Assembly: GCA_023957385.1 (NCBI GenBank)
Contig: JAMLGZ010000001.1
Coordinates: 1,598,923 to 1,662,922 of the forward strand
Length of the DNA: 64,000 nucleotides
Origin: Brumimicrobium sp.
Lineage (GTDB): Bacteria; Bacteroidota; Bacteroidia; Flavobacteriales_D; Crocinitomicaceae
Reading direction: 5' to 3'
In this document: positions 44,652-52,464 of the stretch, piece after piece
Position numbering within the stretch: the first letter of the stretch is position 1
How the letters are laid out: each line of letters begins with the position of its first letter
Translations under genes and position numbers: made by a program
The notes under the pieces: model-generated
What the model saw: the letters and a program-made list of their open reading frames with translations, nothing else
Told to the model about the DNA's origin: nothing
The model's database searches: none

Positions 44652-45530
44652 ATGTCTGAGTCTGAATGGGACGGTTCTTCAAAAGGAAGTCTATTAGGAT
44701 ATAGAATATTTGTTTTTTGTATCCGCACTTTTGGATTAAGGAGTTCTTATCTTTTACTTTATTTTGTAGCTTTTTATTACTTCTTATTTTCTTGGAAAAG
44801 TAGCAAGAGTATCTATAGTTATTTTCGTAAACGCCAAAATTATTCTTCTCTAAAATCATTCTTTTCTATCTATAAAAGTTATTACATCTTCGGACAAACT
44901 TTAATTGATCGCTTGATGGTCTCATCTGGTAATAGGAATAGATTTACCTATGAGTTTGATGGGATAGAAAACATTAAAAATGCAATGAAAAAAGGGGGTG
45001 GGGCTATTTTAATTAGTGCTCATGTAGGGAATTTCGAACTTTCCGAGTATTTTTTTGATGATTTAGGAGAGGATATTGTATCAAATATTGTCACAACAGA
45101 CAGGGAAAAAGAGCAAATCAAGCATTTCTTAGAAAAATTATCTTTAAAATCTCGCCTTAAATTTATCCTGATTAAGGATGATATGTCACACATCTACGAT
45201 TTAAATGCAGCTTTAAGTAATAATGAATTGGTGTGTATAACGGGAGATAGGTATCTACCGGGAAGTAAACATTTAGAAGAAACTTTTCTGGGTGAACCTG
45301 CTTATTTCCCTGCTGGACCTTTCCTCTTAAGTTCACGGATGAAAGTACCTGTTCTATTTGTTTATGTCATGAAAGAGGGGACCTCTCATTATCATTTGTA
45401 TGCAAGAGAAGCTCAAGATTTTCATAGAGATGAAAAGGCTCTATTGAAATCTTATGTGTCAAGCGTGGCTAATATGTTGGATAAATATCCATATCAATGG
45501 TTTAATTATTTTAACTTTTGGAAAAAATAA
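44652..45530 (+). CDS. LpxL/HtrB-like lysophospholipid acyltransferase
   Basis: A 292-residue membrane-associated acyltransferase. One N-terminal hydrophobic segment (about 15-50), then ILISAHVGNFELSE with the HX4E motif of the LpxL/HtrB family, and GDRYLPGSKHLEETFLGEPAYFPAGP (cited only in part as GDRYLPGS). In aryl-polyene clusters such enzymes are thought to link the polyene acid to a lipid anchor. It is 14 nt downstream of the ACP gene, which fits direct use of the ACP-bound acyl chain. Confidence 0.85.
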   Translation: MSESEWDGSSKGSLLGYRIFVFCIRTFGLRSSYLLLYFVAFYYFLFSWKSSKSIYSYFRKRQNYSSLKSFFSIYKSYYIFGQTLIDRLMVSSGNRNRFTYEFDGIENIKNAMKKGGGAILISAHVGNFELSEYFFDDLGEDIVSNIVTTDREKEQIKHFLEKLSLKSRLKFILIKDDMSHIYDLNAALSNNELVCITGDRYLPGSKHLEETFLGEPAYFPAGPFLLSSRMKVPVLFVYVMKEGTSHYHLYAREAQDFHRDEKALLKSYVSSVANMLDKYPYQWFNYFNFWKK

Positions 45531-45587
45531 ATTCCTAACTTTGGGAGGTATTTTATTTTTACTACTACATTCTAAATTTTAATTATT

Positions 45588-46721
45588 ATGAAAAAGTTTC
45601 TATTGTTTTGTTTGTCTTTTACTCTATTGAGTATGGTTTCTTATAGTCAAGAACTAGCTTTAGTTAAAGAAAAGGACCTTTTTGGATATATCAATAAATC
45701 GGGTGAAGAAGTTATTAAACCTAAATTTGCTAAAGCAGAAAGCTTTTCAGATGGTTATGCTGCAGCAATGACTTCTGACAAGAAGTGGGGATATATAGAT
45801 GTGAAAGGAGAGTGGGTTATCCAGCCTGAATATCAAAAAGCAAAAAAATTCAATTCAGGTTGGGCACTTGTCTTTGATGGTGTAAAATGGTCGTATGTTA
45901 ATTCTAAAAATGAAAAATTAAAAGTTCCTTCTGCTGATAAGTATTTTGACTTTCAAGAAAATGGAATTGCTATTATTACAACTGTAGATAAGAAAGTAGG
46001 ACTAATTGATAGATCTGGAAAATATATTTTGGAACCTCAATATGAAGTAATTAAACCATTTTCTAACGGAAGAGCTCGTTATAAAGATGGGGCAAAATGG
46101 GGAATGATTGATACAAAAGGTAAAGTAGTTATCAAGGCAGAATATGATGAAATAGGAGATTATAACAAGAATGGTTATTGGGCGAAAAAGGGTGCTTCTT
46201 TTGGCTTGTTTATGAATGATGATTTCAAATTGCTTGAAGGAATCGAAAAAATCTGGGATTTTACAGGACAATCAACGATTACTTATGCAAAGAGTAATGG
46301 GAAAATTGGTTTTATTGACAATAAAGGTAAGTGGGTGATAGAACCCACATACGATAAAGTCAAAGCATTTAATGCTGGTATGGCACCAGTTTATAAATCT
46401 AAAAAATGGGGTTATGTAAATGATAAAGGAGAGTTGGTGATTGAATTGAAATATGCTGATGCGGAAATATTTGGAGATAATGGTTTAGCTCCTGTGAAAG
46501 AATCTAAATCATGGGGTTTTGTTGATAAAACGGGGAAGGTTGTAATTCCTTTTCAGTATGAAATAACCTTTGGTTTCTCTGGATTGTTCTCTAACGGTTT
46601 TAACAAAGGATTTATCGATGGTCTAGCTCGTGTATCTTCTAAAAAGAATATGGGATTTATTAATGAAAAAGATGAAGTCATAGGTAAATGGTATCAACAT
46701 GTTGAATTGTTTTCAAAATAA
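45588..46721 (+). CDS. Exported WG-repeat protein
   Basis: A 377-residue protein with signal peptide (VSYSQELA) and about eight WG (KWGYI/D..G) repeats of 40-45 residues spread over the whole mature chain, for example KKWGYIDVKGEWVIQPEY and KKWGYVNDKGELVIELKY. WG-repeat proteins are probably beta-rich surface or periplasmic binding modules. A TAACTTTG box at 45536-45543 gives it its own possible promoter. Its place inside the pigment locus may be accidental. Confidence 0.85.
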   Translation: MKKFLLFCLSFTLLSMVSYSQELALVKEKDLFGYINKSGEEVIKPKFAKAESFSDGYAAAMTSDKKWGYIDVKGEWVIQPEYQKAKKFNSGWALVFDGVKWSYVNSKNEKLKVPSADKYFDFQENGIAIITTVDKKVGLIDRSGKYILEPQYEVIKPFSNGRARYKDGAKWGMIDTKGKVVIKAEYDEIGDYNKNGYWAKKGASFGLFMNDDFKLLEGIEKIWDFTGQSTITYAKSNGKIGFIDNKGKWVIEPTYDKVKAFNAGMAPVYKSKKWGYVNDKGELVIELKYADAEIFGDNGLAPVKESKSWGFVDKTGKVVIPFQYEITFGFSGLFSNGFNKGFIDGLARVSSKKNMGFINEKDEVIGKWYQHVELFSK

Positions 46722-46770
46722 AAATGAAATAAATCCCTATTCTTCAATTTAAACTGCATTACAAAGAATA

Positions 46771-46791
46771 CCTGAAAAATATCAGGTTTTT
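46771..46791 (+). terminator. Weak terminator after the WG-repeat gene
   Basis: Stem CCTGA / TCAGG with a 6-nt AT loop followed by TTTTT. The stem is only 5 bp, so it may be leaky. Confidence 0.4.
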
Positions 46792-46861
46792 AAATAAATA
46801 ATATATTATTATATAGAAGTATACACAAATTATTAAATTTACCCTCCAGCAAATCAGAAAT

Positions 46862-47929
46862 ATGTTTTTTAACGAAGAAAGTAAATCAGCATTAGATGCA
46901 ATCGAATATGGACACTTGATAGCTTATGCGCCAATAGCATTTCAGGCTACCCGTTCATTAAGAAATTTGGGAATTTTAGATGAAATCATCAAAGCAGGGC
47001 GAGAAGGTATTACCTTAGAGGATATTGTGTCTAAAGTAGATGTGTCTCATTATGGTGTACGAGTTCTAGTTGAGGCAGGTTTAGGAATTGGACTAATCCT
47101 TGAGAATGATGGGAAATATACTTTGACAAAAACGGGAATTTTTATTATGAACGATAAGATGACTCGCATCAATATGGATTTTGTTCATGATGTTTGTTAT
47201 GAAGGAATGTTTTATTTGGAGGAATCTATACTTAATGGAAAGCCAGAGGGACTAAAAGTATTTGGAGAGAAATGGAACACAATTTATGAAGCACTTTCTT
47301 CTTTGCCTTCCCAAGTACAAAAATCTTGGTTTGCGTTTGATCATTATTATTCTGATGATGCTTTAGCACAGGTTTTACCTTTAGTATTTAAAGATAAACC
47401 TGCTAAAATTCTTGATATTGGTGGAAATACTGGGAAATGGTCGTTGGCTTGTATGAACTATGATAAAGATGTTCGAATGGGTATTGTAGATCTTCCTGGT
47501 CAAATTAATATGGCTAAGAAAAACATAGAAAGTCAAGGGTTTATTGATCGTGTATCCTTCCATGAACTAAATATTCTGAATGAAGATAACAAGCTTCCTA
47601 AAGGATATAATGCTATATGGATGAGCCAGTTCTTAGATTGCTTTTCCGAAGCGGAAATTGTTTCTATTCTTAAAAGATGTTATGAAGCACTTACAGAAGA
47701 TGATACTGTGTATATTTTGGAGCCATTCTGGAATCGTCAACGATTTAAAGCAGGAGCATTCTCATTACAACAAACTTCTCTTTATTTTACAGCTTTAGCT
47801 AATGGAAATAGCCAAATGTATCACTCAGATGTATTTATTAAAAATGTTCTGGAGGCTGGTTTTGAAGTTAAAGAAATTCATGATAGAATTGGTATTAGTC
47901 AGACTCTTTTAAAATGTAAAAAGAAGTAG
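46862..47929 (+). CDS. SAM-dependent O-methyltransferase-like protein of the pigment locus
   Basis: A 355-residue methyltransferase with an N-terminal winged-helix dimerisation domain (about 15-100, GITLEDIVSKVDVSHYGVRVL is the recognition-helix part) and a Rossmann domain with motif I LDIGGNTGKWS at about 181-191. This is the layout of small-molecule O-methyltransferases. Methylation of the phenolic ring of flexirubin-type pigments is a reasonable role given the position, though it may be a separate transcript after the WG gene. Confidence 0.82.
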   Translation: MFFNEESKSALDAIEYGHLIAYAPIAFQATRSLRNLGILDEIIKAGREGITLEDIVSKVDVSHYGVRVLVEAGLGIGLILENDGKYTLTKTGIFIMNDKMTRINMDFVHDVCYEGMFYLEESILNGKPEGLKVFGEKWNTIYEALSSLPSQVQKSWFAFDHYYSDDALAQVLPLVFKDKPAKILDIGGNTGKWSLACMNYDKDVRMGIVDLPGQINMAKKNIESQGFIDRVSFHELNILNEDNKLPKGYNAIWMSQFLDCFSEAEIVSILKRCYEALTEDDTVYILEPFWNRQRFKAGAFSLQQTSLYFTALANGNSQMYHSDVFIKNVLEAGFEVKEIHDRIGISQTLLKCKKK

Positions 47930-47945
47930 TATTTCTACTTTTGTC

Positions 47946-48485
47946 ATGAAGAATAGGGATATATTACCATCCTCCAATAGAAAAATATTTTTGATTGGCT
48001 TTATGGGATCAGGTAAAACTAAACTTGGAAAGAAATTAGCCAAGCAACTTACTTATAGCTTTTATGATATTGATGCTGAAATTGAAAGCCAATTTCAAAT
48101 GTCAATTAGTGAATTCTTTCAAGCGTACGGAGAAGATGAATTTCGTAAACAAGAAACAGAAATACTGAATGCAATTGTTCTGAAAGATGACAATGCTATA
48201 ATCTCAGTAGGTGGTGGCTTGCCGTGTTTTAACAATAATCTACAAACGATTAATAAATATGGTGTTTCTATTTATCTTAAAAGAACCATTAAAGAACTCT
48301 ACAATAGATTGCGCGAAACGCCAGGGGATAGACCTTTATTAAAAGGGAAGAAAGATGAAGAACTACTTGATTTTATCACAACCACTTTGATGGATAGGGA
48401 AAAGTTTTATAAACAATCTAGTTATATTGTTGAACGAGAGAATCAAAATGAGAAGGATATTATAAAACTCCTTAATCTTTCATAA
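47946..48485 (+). CDS. aroK: Shikimate kinase
   Basis: A 179-residue kinase that phosphorylates shikimate in aromatic amino-acid synthesis. P-loop GFMGSGKT at 18-25, shikimate-binding DIDAEIE and the GGGLPCF segment, and the lid LRETPGDRPLL. An N-terminal extension of about 12 residues precedes the first strand. A TACTTTTG box ends 2 nt before the ATG, so initiation may be leaderless. It provides precursors for tyrosine, which feeds the ammonia-lyase; whether the linkage is selected is unknown. Convergent 14-nt overlap with the next gene. Confidence 0.93.
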   Translation: MKNRDILPSSNRKIFLIGFMGSGKTKLGKKLAKQLTYSFYDIDAEIESQFQMSISEFFQAYGEDEFRKQETEILNAIVLKDDNAIISVGGGLPCFNNNLQTINKYGVSIYLKRTIKELYNRLRETPGDRPLLKGKKDEELLDFITTTLMDREKFYKQSSYIVERENQNEKDIIKLLNLS

Positions 48486-48861
48486 TCCAATCTTTAGCTG
48501 AATCAAAAGATCGAAATATTTTTGTATTTGAAAAAGAGTTCTTGTGGAGAGTAAATCGCAACATTAATTCCATTGGTAAATTATCAATTACTAATGCGTA
48601 TTTATTTTCCAGTTTATTGTGTTTCTGAAAATGATCAATCGTTTCATCTGTAGGGAGAGCCAAACTTCCTCGGGTATCTAAAATTACTTTATGAAAATCA
48701 TCAGTTCTATGTTGAAGTATAAACACTAATTGTGCAGATATTTCTTTAACATCATAGGGTAAGTTTGTATTTTTTAAACGAACAATAAAGATGCCCTCTT
48801 CATTTATATGAATAGTAGAGATATCACTCTCGTAGCGGTTAGTATTAGTACTTTTAGACAT
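48472..48861 (-). CDS. STAS/SpoIIAA-like small protein
   Basis: A 129-residue soluble protein whose alternation of strands and helices (VILDTRGSLALPTDETIDHF, YALVIDNLPMELM, IFRSFDSAKDWIM) suggests a STAS or SpoIIAA-like fold, as in Bacteroidota STAS/SEC14 proteins. No phosphorylatable Ser can be assigned with certainty. Its 3' end overlaps aroK by 14 nt. It marks the last chromosomal gene before the restriction-modification cassette. Confidence 0.65.
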   Translation of the reverse strand: MSKSTNTNRYESDISTIHINEEGIFIVRLKNTNLPYDVKEISAQLVFILQHRTDDFHKVILDTRGSLALPTDETIDHFQKHNKLENKYALVIDNLPMELMLRFTLHKNSFSNTKIFRSFDSAKDWIMKD

Positions 48862-49078
48862 TCAATATTGATTAATGCAAAGTAAATATAGAGTAAATAA
48901 ATTAAATTAATAAATTTTATAGATTAAAATTTAAATTTTAACAAATTAGTTAAGAGTTACTTATAGTTGTCTTTATAAGTTTCAGTACTATAATATACCA
49001 AAAATAATCTTTAACATTAGTTTTTATTTACCTAGATTGTATTTGACTAAATCCGCTATATGATTAATAATATAACCA

Positions 49079-49093
49079 GTTATGTGATATGCC
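49079..49093. repeat. Left inverted repeat of the restriction-modification cassette
   Basis: GTTATGTGATATGCC. Its reverse complement matches 51163-51177 in 14 of 15 positions, and the two copies bracket the methyltransferase and endonuclease genes closely. The first seven bases have the form GTTRNRY-like seen at integron cassette ends. The 215 bp before it are very AT-rich and carry no gene. Confidence 0.65.
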
Positions 49094-49138
49094 AAGACCA
49101 CATTTCGTTCCAAAAGAAAATTTTCGTAAATTTACCGA

Positions 49139-50170
49139 ATGGAATATTGGAAAGAGATAAATAATAAACTAAAACCTTGGATTGACACCGACTTAAATAA
49201 GACGGTAGTTGACCTTTTTGCAGGTTGTGGAGGTTTGTCTCTTGGGTTTGAAGCCAATGGATTCAAAACTATTGGTTATGAAATGGACGAAAATGCCTCA
49301 AACACATACAACACAAATCTTTTAGGAGAATGTATAACAGGGAAACTTACCCCTGAATCAACTTATCCAAAAGCGGACATTGTAATTGGAGGTCCGCCTT
49401 GCCAACCGTTTAGCGTTGGAGGAAAACAACTTGGATTAAAAGATTCGAGAGACGGTTTTCCTATCTTTCTTTCAGCTGTTCGACAATTAAATCCAGAAGT
49501 TTTTATGTTTGAAAACGTTCGTGGAATGTTGTACAAAAATAAATGGTATTTAAAAGAAGTAATTGATGAACTTGAAAGTTTAGAATATTATATTGATTAC
49601 GCACTTTTAAATGCTGTAAATTATGAAGTTCCCCAAAACAGAGAAAGGGTAATTGTAATTGGTTCAAAACAGAAAATAAAATTACCTAACCCAATACATA
49701 AAAAAGTTACGGCAGGAGAAGCATTAGGGAATTTAGCATTTGAATTCGATGAAAATTCTAAATTTTTTACAGAATCTATGGACAGATATGTGGCAAATTA
49801 TGAAAAAGCATCCAAATGCATCAATCCGAGAGATTTGTACTTAGACAAACCTGCCCGAACTTTAACTTGTCGCAACCTTGCAGGTGCAACAGGAGATATG
49901 CACAGAGTAAAACTTAAAGATGGAAGAAGAAGAAGAATTACAGTTAGAGAAGCTGCGAGACTTCAAAGTTTTCCTGATTGGTTTGAATTTCAGGGAACTG
50001 AAACTCATCAATATACACAAATTGGTAATGCTGTTGCCCCAAACTTCGCATTCCATTTAGCTAAAAAAATAAAAGCTCATCTTATGGAAACTTCTTCAGA
50101 AGATTATCCAGTAGCAGAATTTGAGCAACTTAAATTATTCGAGAATGAAGCAGTATATCAGTTCAGATAG
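49139..50170 (+). CDS. DNA (cytosine-5-)-methyltransferase, type II
   Basis: A 343-residue C5-methyltransferase. Motif I DLFAGCGGLSLGFE at 25-38, motif IV GGPPCQPFS with catalytic Cys88, motif VI ENVRG, motif VIII VPQNRERV, motif X QIGNAVAPNFAFHLA; the target-recognition region is short (about 185-265). All catalytic motifs are intact. A 23-codon frame (49089-49160, MPRPHFVPKENF...) overlaps its start in another phase and may aid initiation. Its end overlaps the endonuclease start by 26 nt. It should methylate the cognate site of the adjacent endonuclease. Confidence 0.93.
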   Translation: MEYWKEINNKLKPWIDTDLNKTVVDLFAGCGGLSLGFEANGFKTIGYEMDENASNTYNTNLLGECITGKLTPESTYPKADIVIGGPPCQPFSVGGKQLGLKDSRDGFPIFLSAVRQLNPEVFMFENVRGMLYKNKWYLKEVIDELESLEYYIDYALLNAVNYEVPQNRERVIVIGSKQKIKLPNPIHKKVTAGEALGNLAFEFDENSKFFTESMDRYVANYEKASKCINPRDLYLDKPARTLTCRNLAGATGDMHRVKLKDGRRRRITVREAARLQSFPDWFEFQGTETHQYTQIGNAVAPNFAFHLAKKIKAHLMETSSEDYPVAEFEQLKLFENEAVYQFR

Positions 50171-51157
50171 TTCAAAAACATTTAGTGAAAAGCCTAAAGC
50201 TATTCAAGAACTCATCAATACAGCACTTTACATTCTTGACACTTTCGGAATTCCTATTGAAGGAACACCACGAAGATTAGAAAGAATGGCAATTGCATTT
50301 TTAGCAAGCGGAGATATAAAAACACTAAAAGACCTTACAAAAGTAAAAGACTTGAATAGTGGTTTTGCTCTAAAACAAGAGATATAATCAATTATGTAAA
50401 CGAATACTTTAACGAAAGTATCAGTTCAGGTTCGTATGACGACATCAGAAGAAAAGATTTAAAGCTTTTGACAATTGCCGAAGTAGTTTTACAATCAAGT
50501 CCAAATTCTGCTACCAATGACTCAACTCGTGGCTATTCAATCAATCCAACTTATGCGGAATTGATAAGAAGTTTTGGAAAGAAAGATTGGGGAAAAACGG
50601 TTAAAGACAAACTAAAAAATATTGAGCCTTTAAGTAAAAAACTGAAAAGAGAAAGACAAATTTCAAAAGTTGAAGTTACACTTCCGTCAGGAGGGCAATT
50701 GACATTTTCAGCAGGAGAACATAATGATTTACAAAAAGCAATTATTGAAGATTTTCTTCCAAGATATGGCTTCGGAGCAGAAGTTTTGTATATTGGAGAT
50801 ACAGCGGACAAATATCTTTATCTTGAAAAAGAGAAATTAGAAAAGCTGAATTTCTTTGAAATTTCACACGAAGAATTGCCTGATGTTATTGCCTATTCCA
50901 AGAAGAAGAATTGGCTTTATTTAATTGAAGCCGTTCATTCGTCGGGCCCAATTTCAGAAATAAGACTGTTGCAACTTCAAAAGCTAACGAAAGATTGCAA
51001 GGCTGATATTGTTTATGTTACTGCTTTTTTAACCCGATCAAAGTTCAGACAATTTATAGCTGACATTGCTTGGGAAACCGAAGTTTGGATTGCTGATAAT
51101 CCTGACCATTTGGTGCATTTTAACGGAGATAAATTCCTCGGACCTTACAAAAAGTAA
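50145..51157 (+). pseudogene. PstI/BsuBI-family type II restriction endonuclease, interrupted by one frameshift
   Basis: The frame from ATG 50145 encodes the N-terminal helical domain (TALYILDTFGIPIEGTPRRLERMA ... shortened) and stops at TAA 50385-50387. From 50375 the frame at +2 continues without stop to 51157 and reads TRDIINYVNEYFNESISSG, SYDDIRRKDLK, then the catalytic domain. Adding one A to the four-A run at 50372-50375 restores a single frame of about 337 residues. The family is recognised by SGSYDDIRRKDLK and the ATNDSTRGY segment. Either the gene is dead, leaving an orphan methyltransferase, or the lost base is a homopolymer sequencing error. Confidence 0.85.
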
Positions 51158-51162
51158 CAATA

Positions 51163-51177
51163 GGTATATCACATAAC
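51163..51177. repeat. Right inverted repeat of the restriction-modification cassette
   Basis: GGTATATCACATAAC, starting 5 nt after the endonuclease stop; 14 of 15 positions are complementary to 49079-49093. Confidence 0.65.
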
Positions 51178-51296
51178 ATTAAAAGCAAGCCGCGATAAAC
51201 GCTTCAATTTTAAATTTTTGTTTAAATTTACATTTGTGCTTCGAGCTTGAATTTCGACTGAAAAGTCGGCCAGCTTTTAGTGCCAGACCGTTATGC
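51171..51296 (+). other. attC-like imperfect palindrome after the restriction-modification genes
   Basis: A 126-bp segment that begins with ACATAAC and ends with GTTATGC (6 of 7 complementary). Inside are AAAAGCAAGCCG (51181-51192) and CGGCCAGCTTTT (51267-51278), complementary in 10 of 12. Length and nested boxes resemble integron attC sites. Its first box ACATAAC is the exact complement of GTTATGT at 49079, the cassette's left end, as expected for a circular cassette. The rest of the 312-bp gap to the next gene holds no gene. No integrase is present, so identity is tentative. Confidence 0.45.
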
Positions 51297-51441
51297 ATTT
51301 AAATTAAAATACAGATTATGGTGTTAAACCTACTGCCATTTGTAGCCCACGAAATGCATCTAGAATTGACTATCAATGAGTAATTAGTGACTTTATGCGT
51401 TTTTTTATAAATATGCATCGGGTTTAACTTAATATTCATCC

Positions 51442-51449
51442 TATCTTTG
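51442..51449 (+). promoter_or_regulatory. Putative -7 box for the nitroreductase gene
   Basis: TATCTTTG fits TAnnTTTG and ends 20 nt before ATG 51470. The -33 position is not a clear TTG. Confidence 0.5.
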
Positions 51450-51469
51450 TATTTCATAAACAGAAAATA

Positions 51470-52057
51470 ATGAGACATAATTTGAGTGAGATAGTTGAAT
51501 TAATTAAAGATAGAAGAACTATTTTCCCTGAATTTTATAGTAGTAGAAAGGTACAGAAAGAACAGATTGAGCTACTTTTAAATGGTGCAGTTTGGGCTCC
51601 TACACATGGGTTAACTCAACCATGGAGATTTAAGGTTTTTATGGAAGAAGGTAAGGATAAATTGGGGGAGTTTTTGCGTGATTTATATCTTCAATTGACT
51701 CCGGTTGAACAACAAAAGAGCATTAAATTAGATCGTATGACAAGTCGACCAGCCAAGTCCTCAGCAGTAATTGCTATTTGTATGAAACGCCAACCTGAAG
51801 AAAAAATCACAGAGTTGGAAGAAATTGAAGCAGTTGCCTGTAGTGTTCAAAATATGTATTTACTTTGTACGGCTTATGGTTTGGGTGGGTTCTGGGCCAC
51901 TCCAAAAGTTGTATATTCAGATGAAATGAAGCAGTTTTTGGGATTAGAAGAAAAGGACCGTTGTTTGGGTTTGTTCTATGTAGGATATCCCGCTGAAGAA
52001 TGGCCTAAAGGTCATAGAAAACCAATTGAATATGTAACTGAATGGATAGAAAAATAG
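51470..52057 (+). CDS. Nitroreductase family flavoprotein (YdjA-like)
   Basis: A 195-residue FMN-dependent oxidoreductase. DRRTIFPEFYSSRKV near the N terminus (the R-R-S/T phosphate-binding region), GAVWAPTHGLTQPWRF (the NRW..-like flavin contact) and AYGLGGFWATPKV (the GLGs/gxW segment) place it in the YdjA-like single-domain group. Substrate unknown. Overlaps the next gene by 16 nt, forming a three-gene operon with a membrane protein and a beta-barrel. Confidence 0.87.
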   Translation: MRHNLSEIVELIKDRRTIFPEFYSSRKVQKEQIELLLNGAVWAPTHGLTQPWRFKVFMEEGKDKLGEFLRDLYLQLTPVEQQKSIKLDRMTSRPAKSSAVIAICMKRQPEEKITELEEIEAVACSVQNMYLLCTAYGLGGFWATPKVVYSDEMKQFLGLEEKDRCLGLFYVGYPAEEWPKGHRKPIEYVTEWIEK

Positions 52058-52464
52058 ATAAAGTACATAAAGTTGAAAGCGTAATTGATTTAGGCTTGGT
52101 GAATTATGTGCCCCATCCTAAAAACCCAGATTATGTGGTTTTTCGTTTTACGGATATTAAAAAGGCGAATGAATTTGAACGACGCTTAACGGAAGCTAAT
52201 ATTTGGTTTGAAAAAGGGGAGGAGGAGTCAAGAACACGCCAAAGACTATACTACCTGTTTGGTGTTCATGAAAGAGATTATAATGCTGTGCAGAAAATCA
52301 ATTATGAAGTAGAAGCTAAAATGCGTAGTTTTATAATAAAGAACAATATATTTCGTTGGGTCTTATTGATTTTTGTATTGGGAGTTATGTCGCTAGCTAT
52401 GTATGGATATTGCACACGCCCCGATATGATGACTTCAGATACAGTGAATACGGTAGATGAATAA
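52042..52464 (+). CDS. Small protein with C-terminal membrane helix, unknown function
   Basis: A 140-residue protein: a soluble domain (about 1-100; DYVVFRFTDIKKANEFERRL, a ferredoxin-like beta-alpha-beta pattern) followed by one strong helix (about 105-124, WVLLIFVLGVMSLAMYGY) and a short acidic tail. Topology and family resemble putative DUF2007-type signal-transducing proteins only vaguely; not assigned. It overlaps both neighbours (16 and 8 nt). Confidence 0.72.
   Translation: MDRKIDKVHKVESVIDLGLVNYVPHPKNPDYVVFRFTDIKKANEFERRLTEANIWFEKGEEESRTRQRLYYLFGVHERDYNAVQKINYEVEAKMRSFIIKNNIFRWVLLIFVLGVMSLAMYGYCTRPDMMTSDTVNTVDE

Noticed and set aside
45588..46721. WG-repeat segments as a possible DNA repeat array
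   Set aside because: The repetition is at protein level only; codons differ between repeats.
49079..51177. Insertion sequence with 15-bp terminal repeats
   Set aside because: No transposase and no target-site duplication (CCA outside left, ATT outside right); cassette-type mobility fits better.
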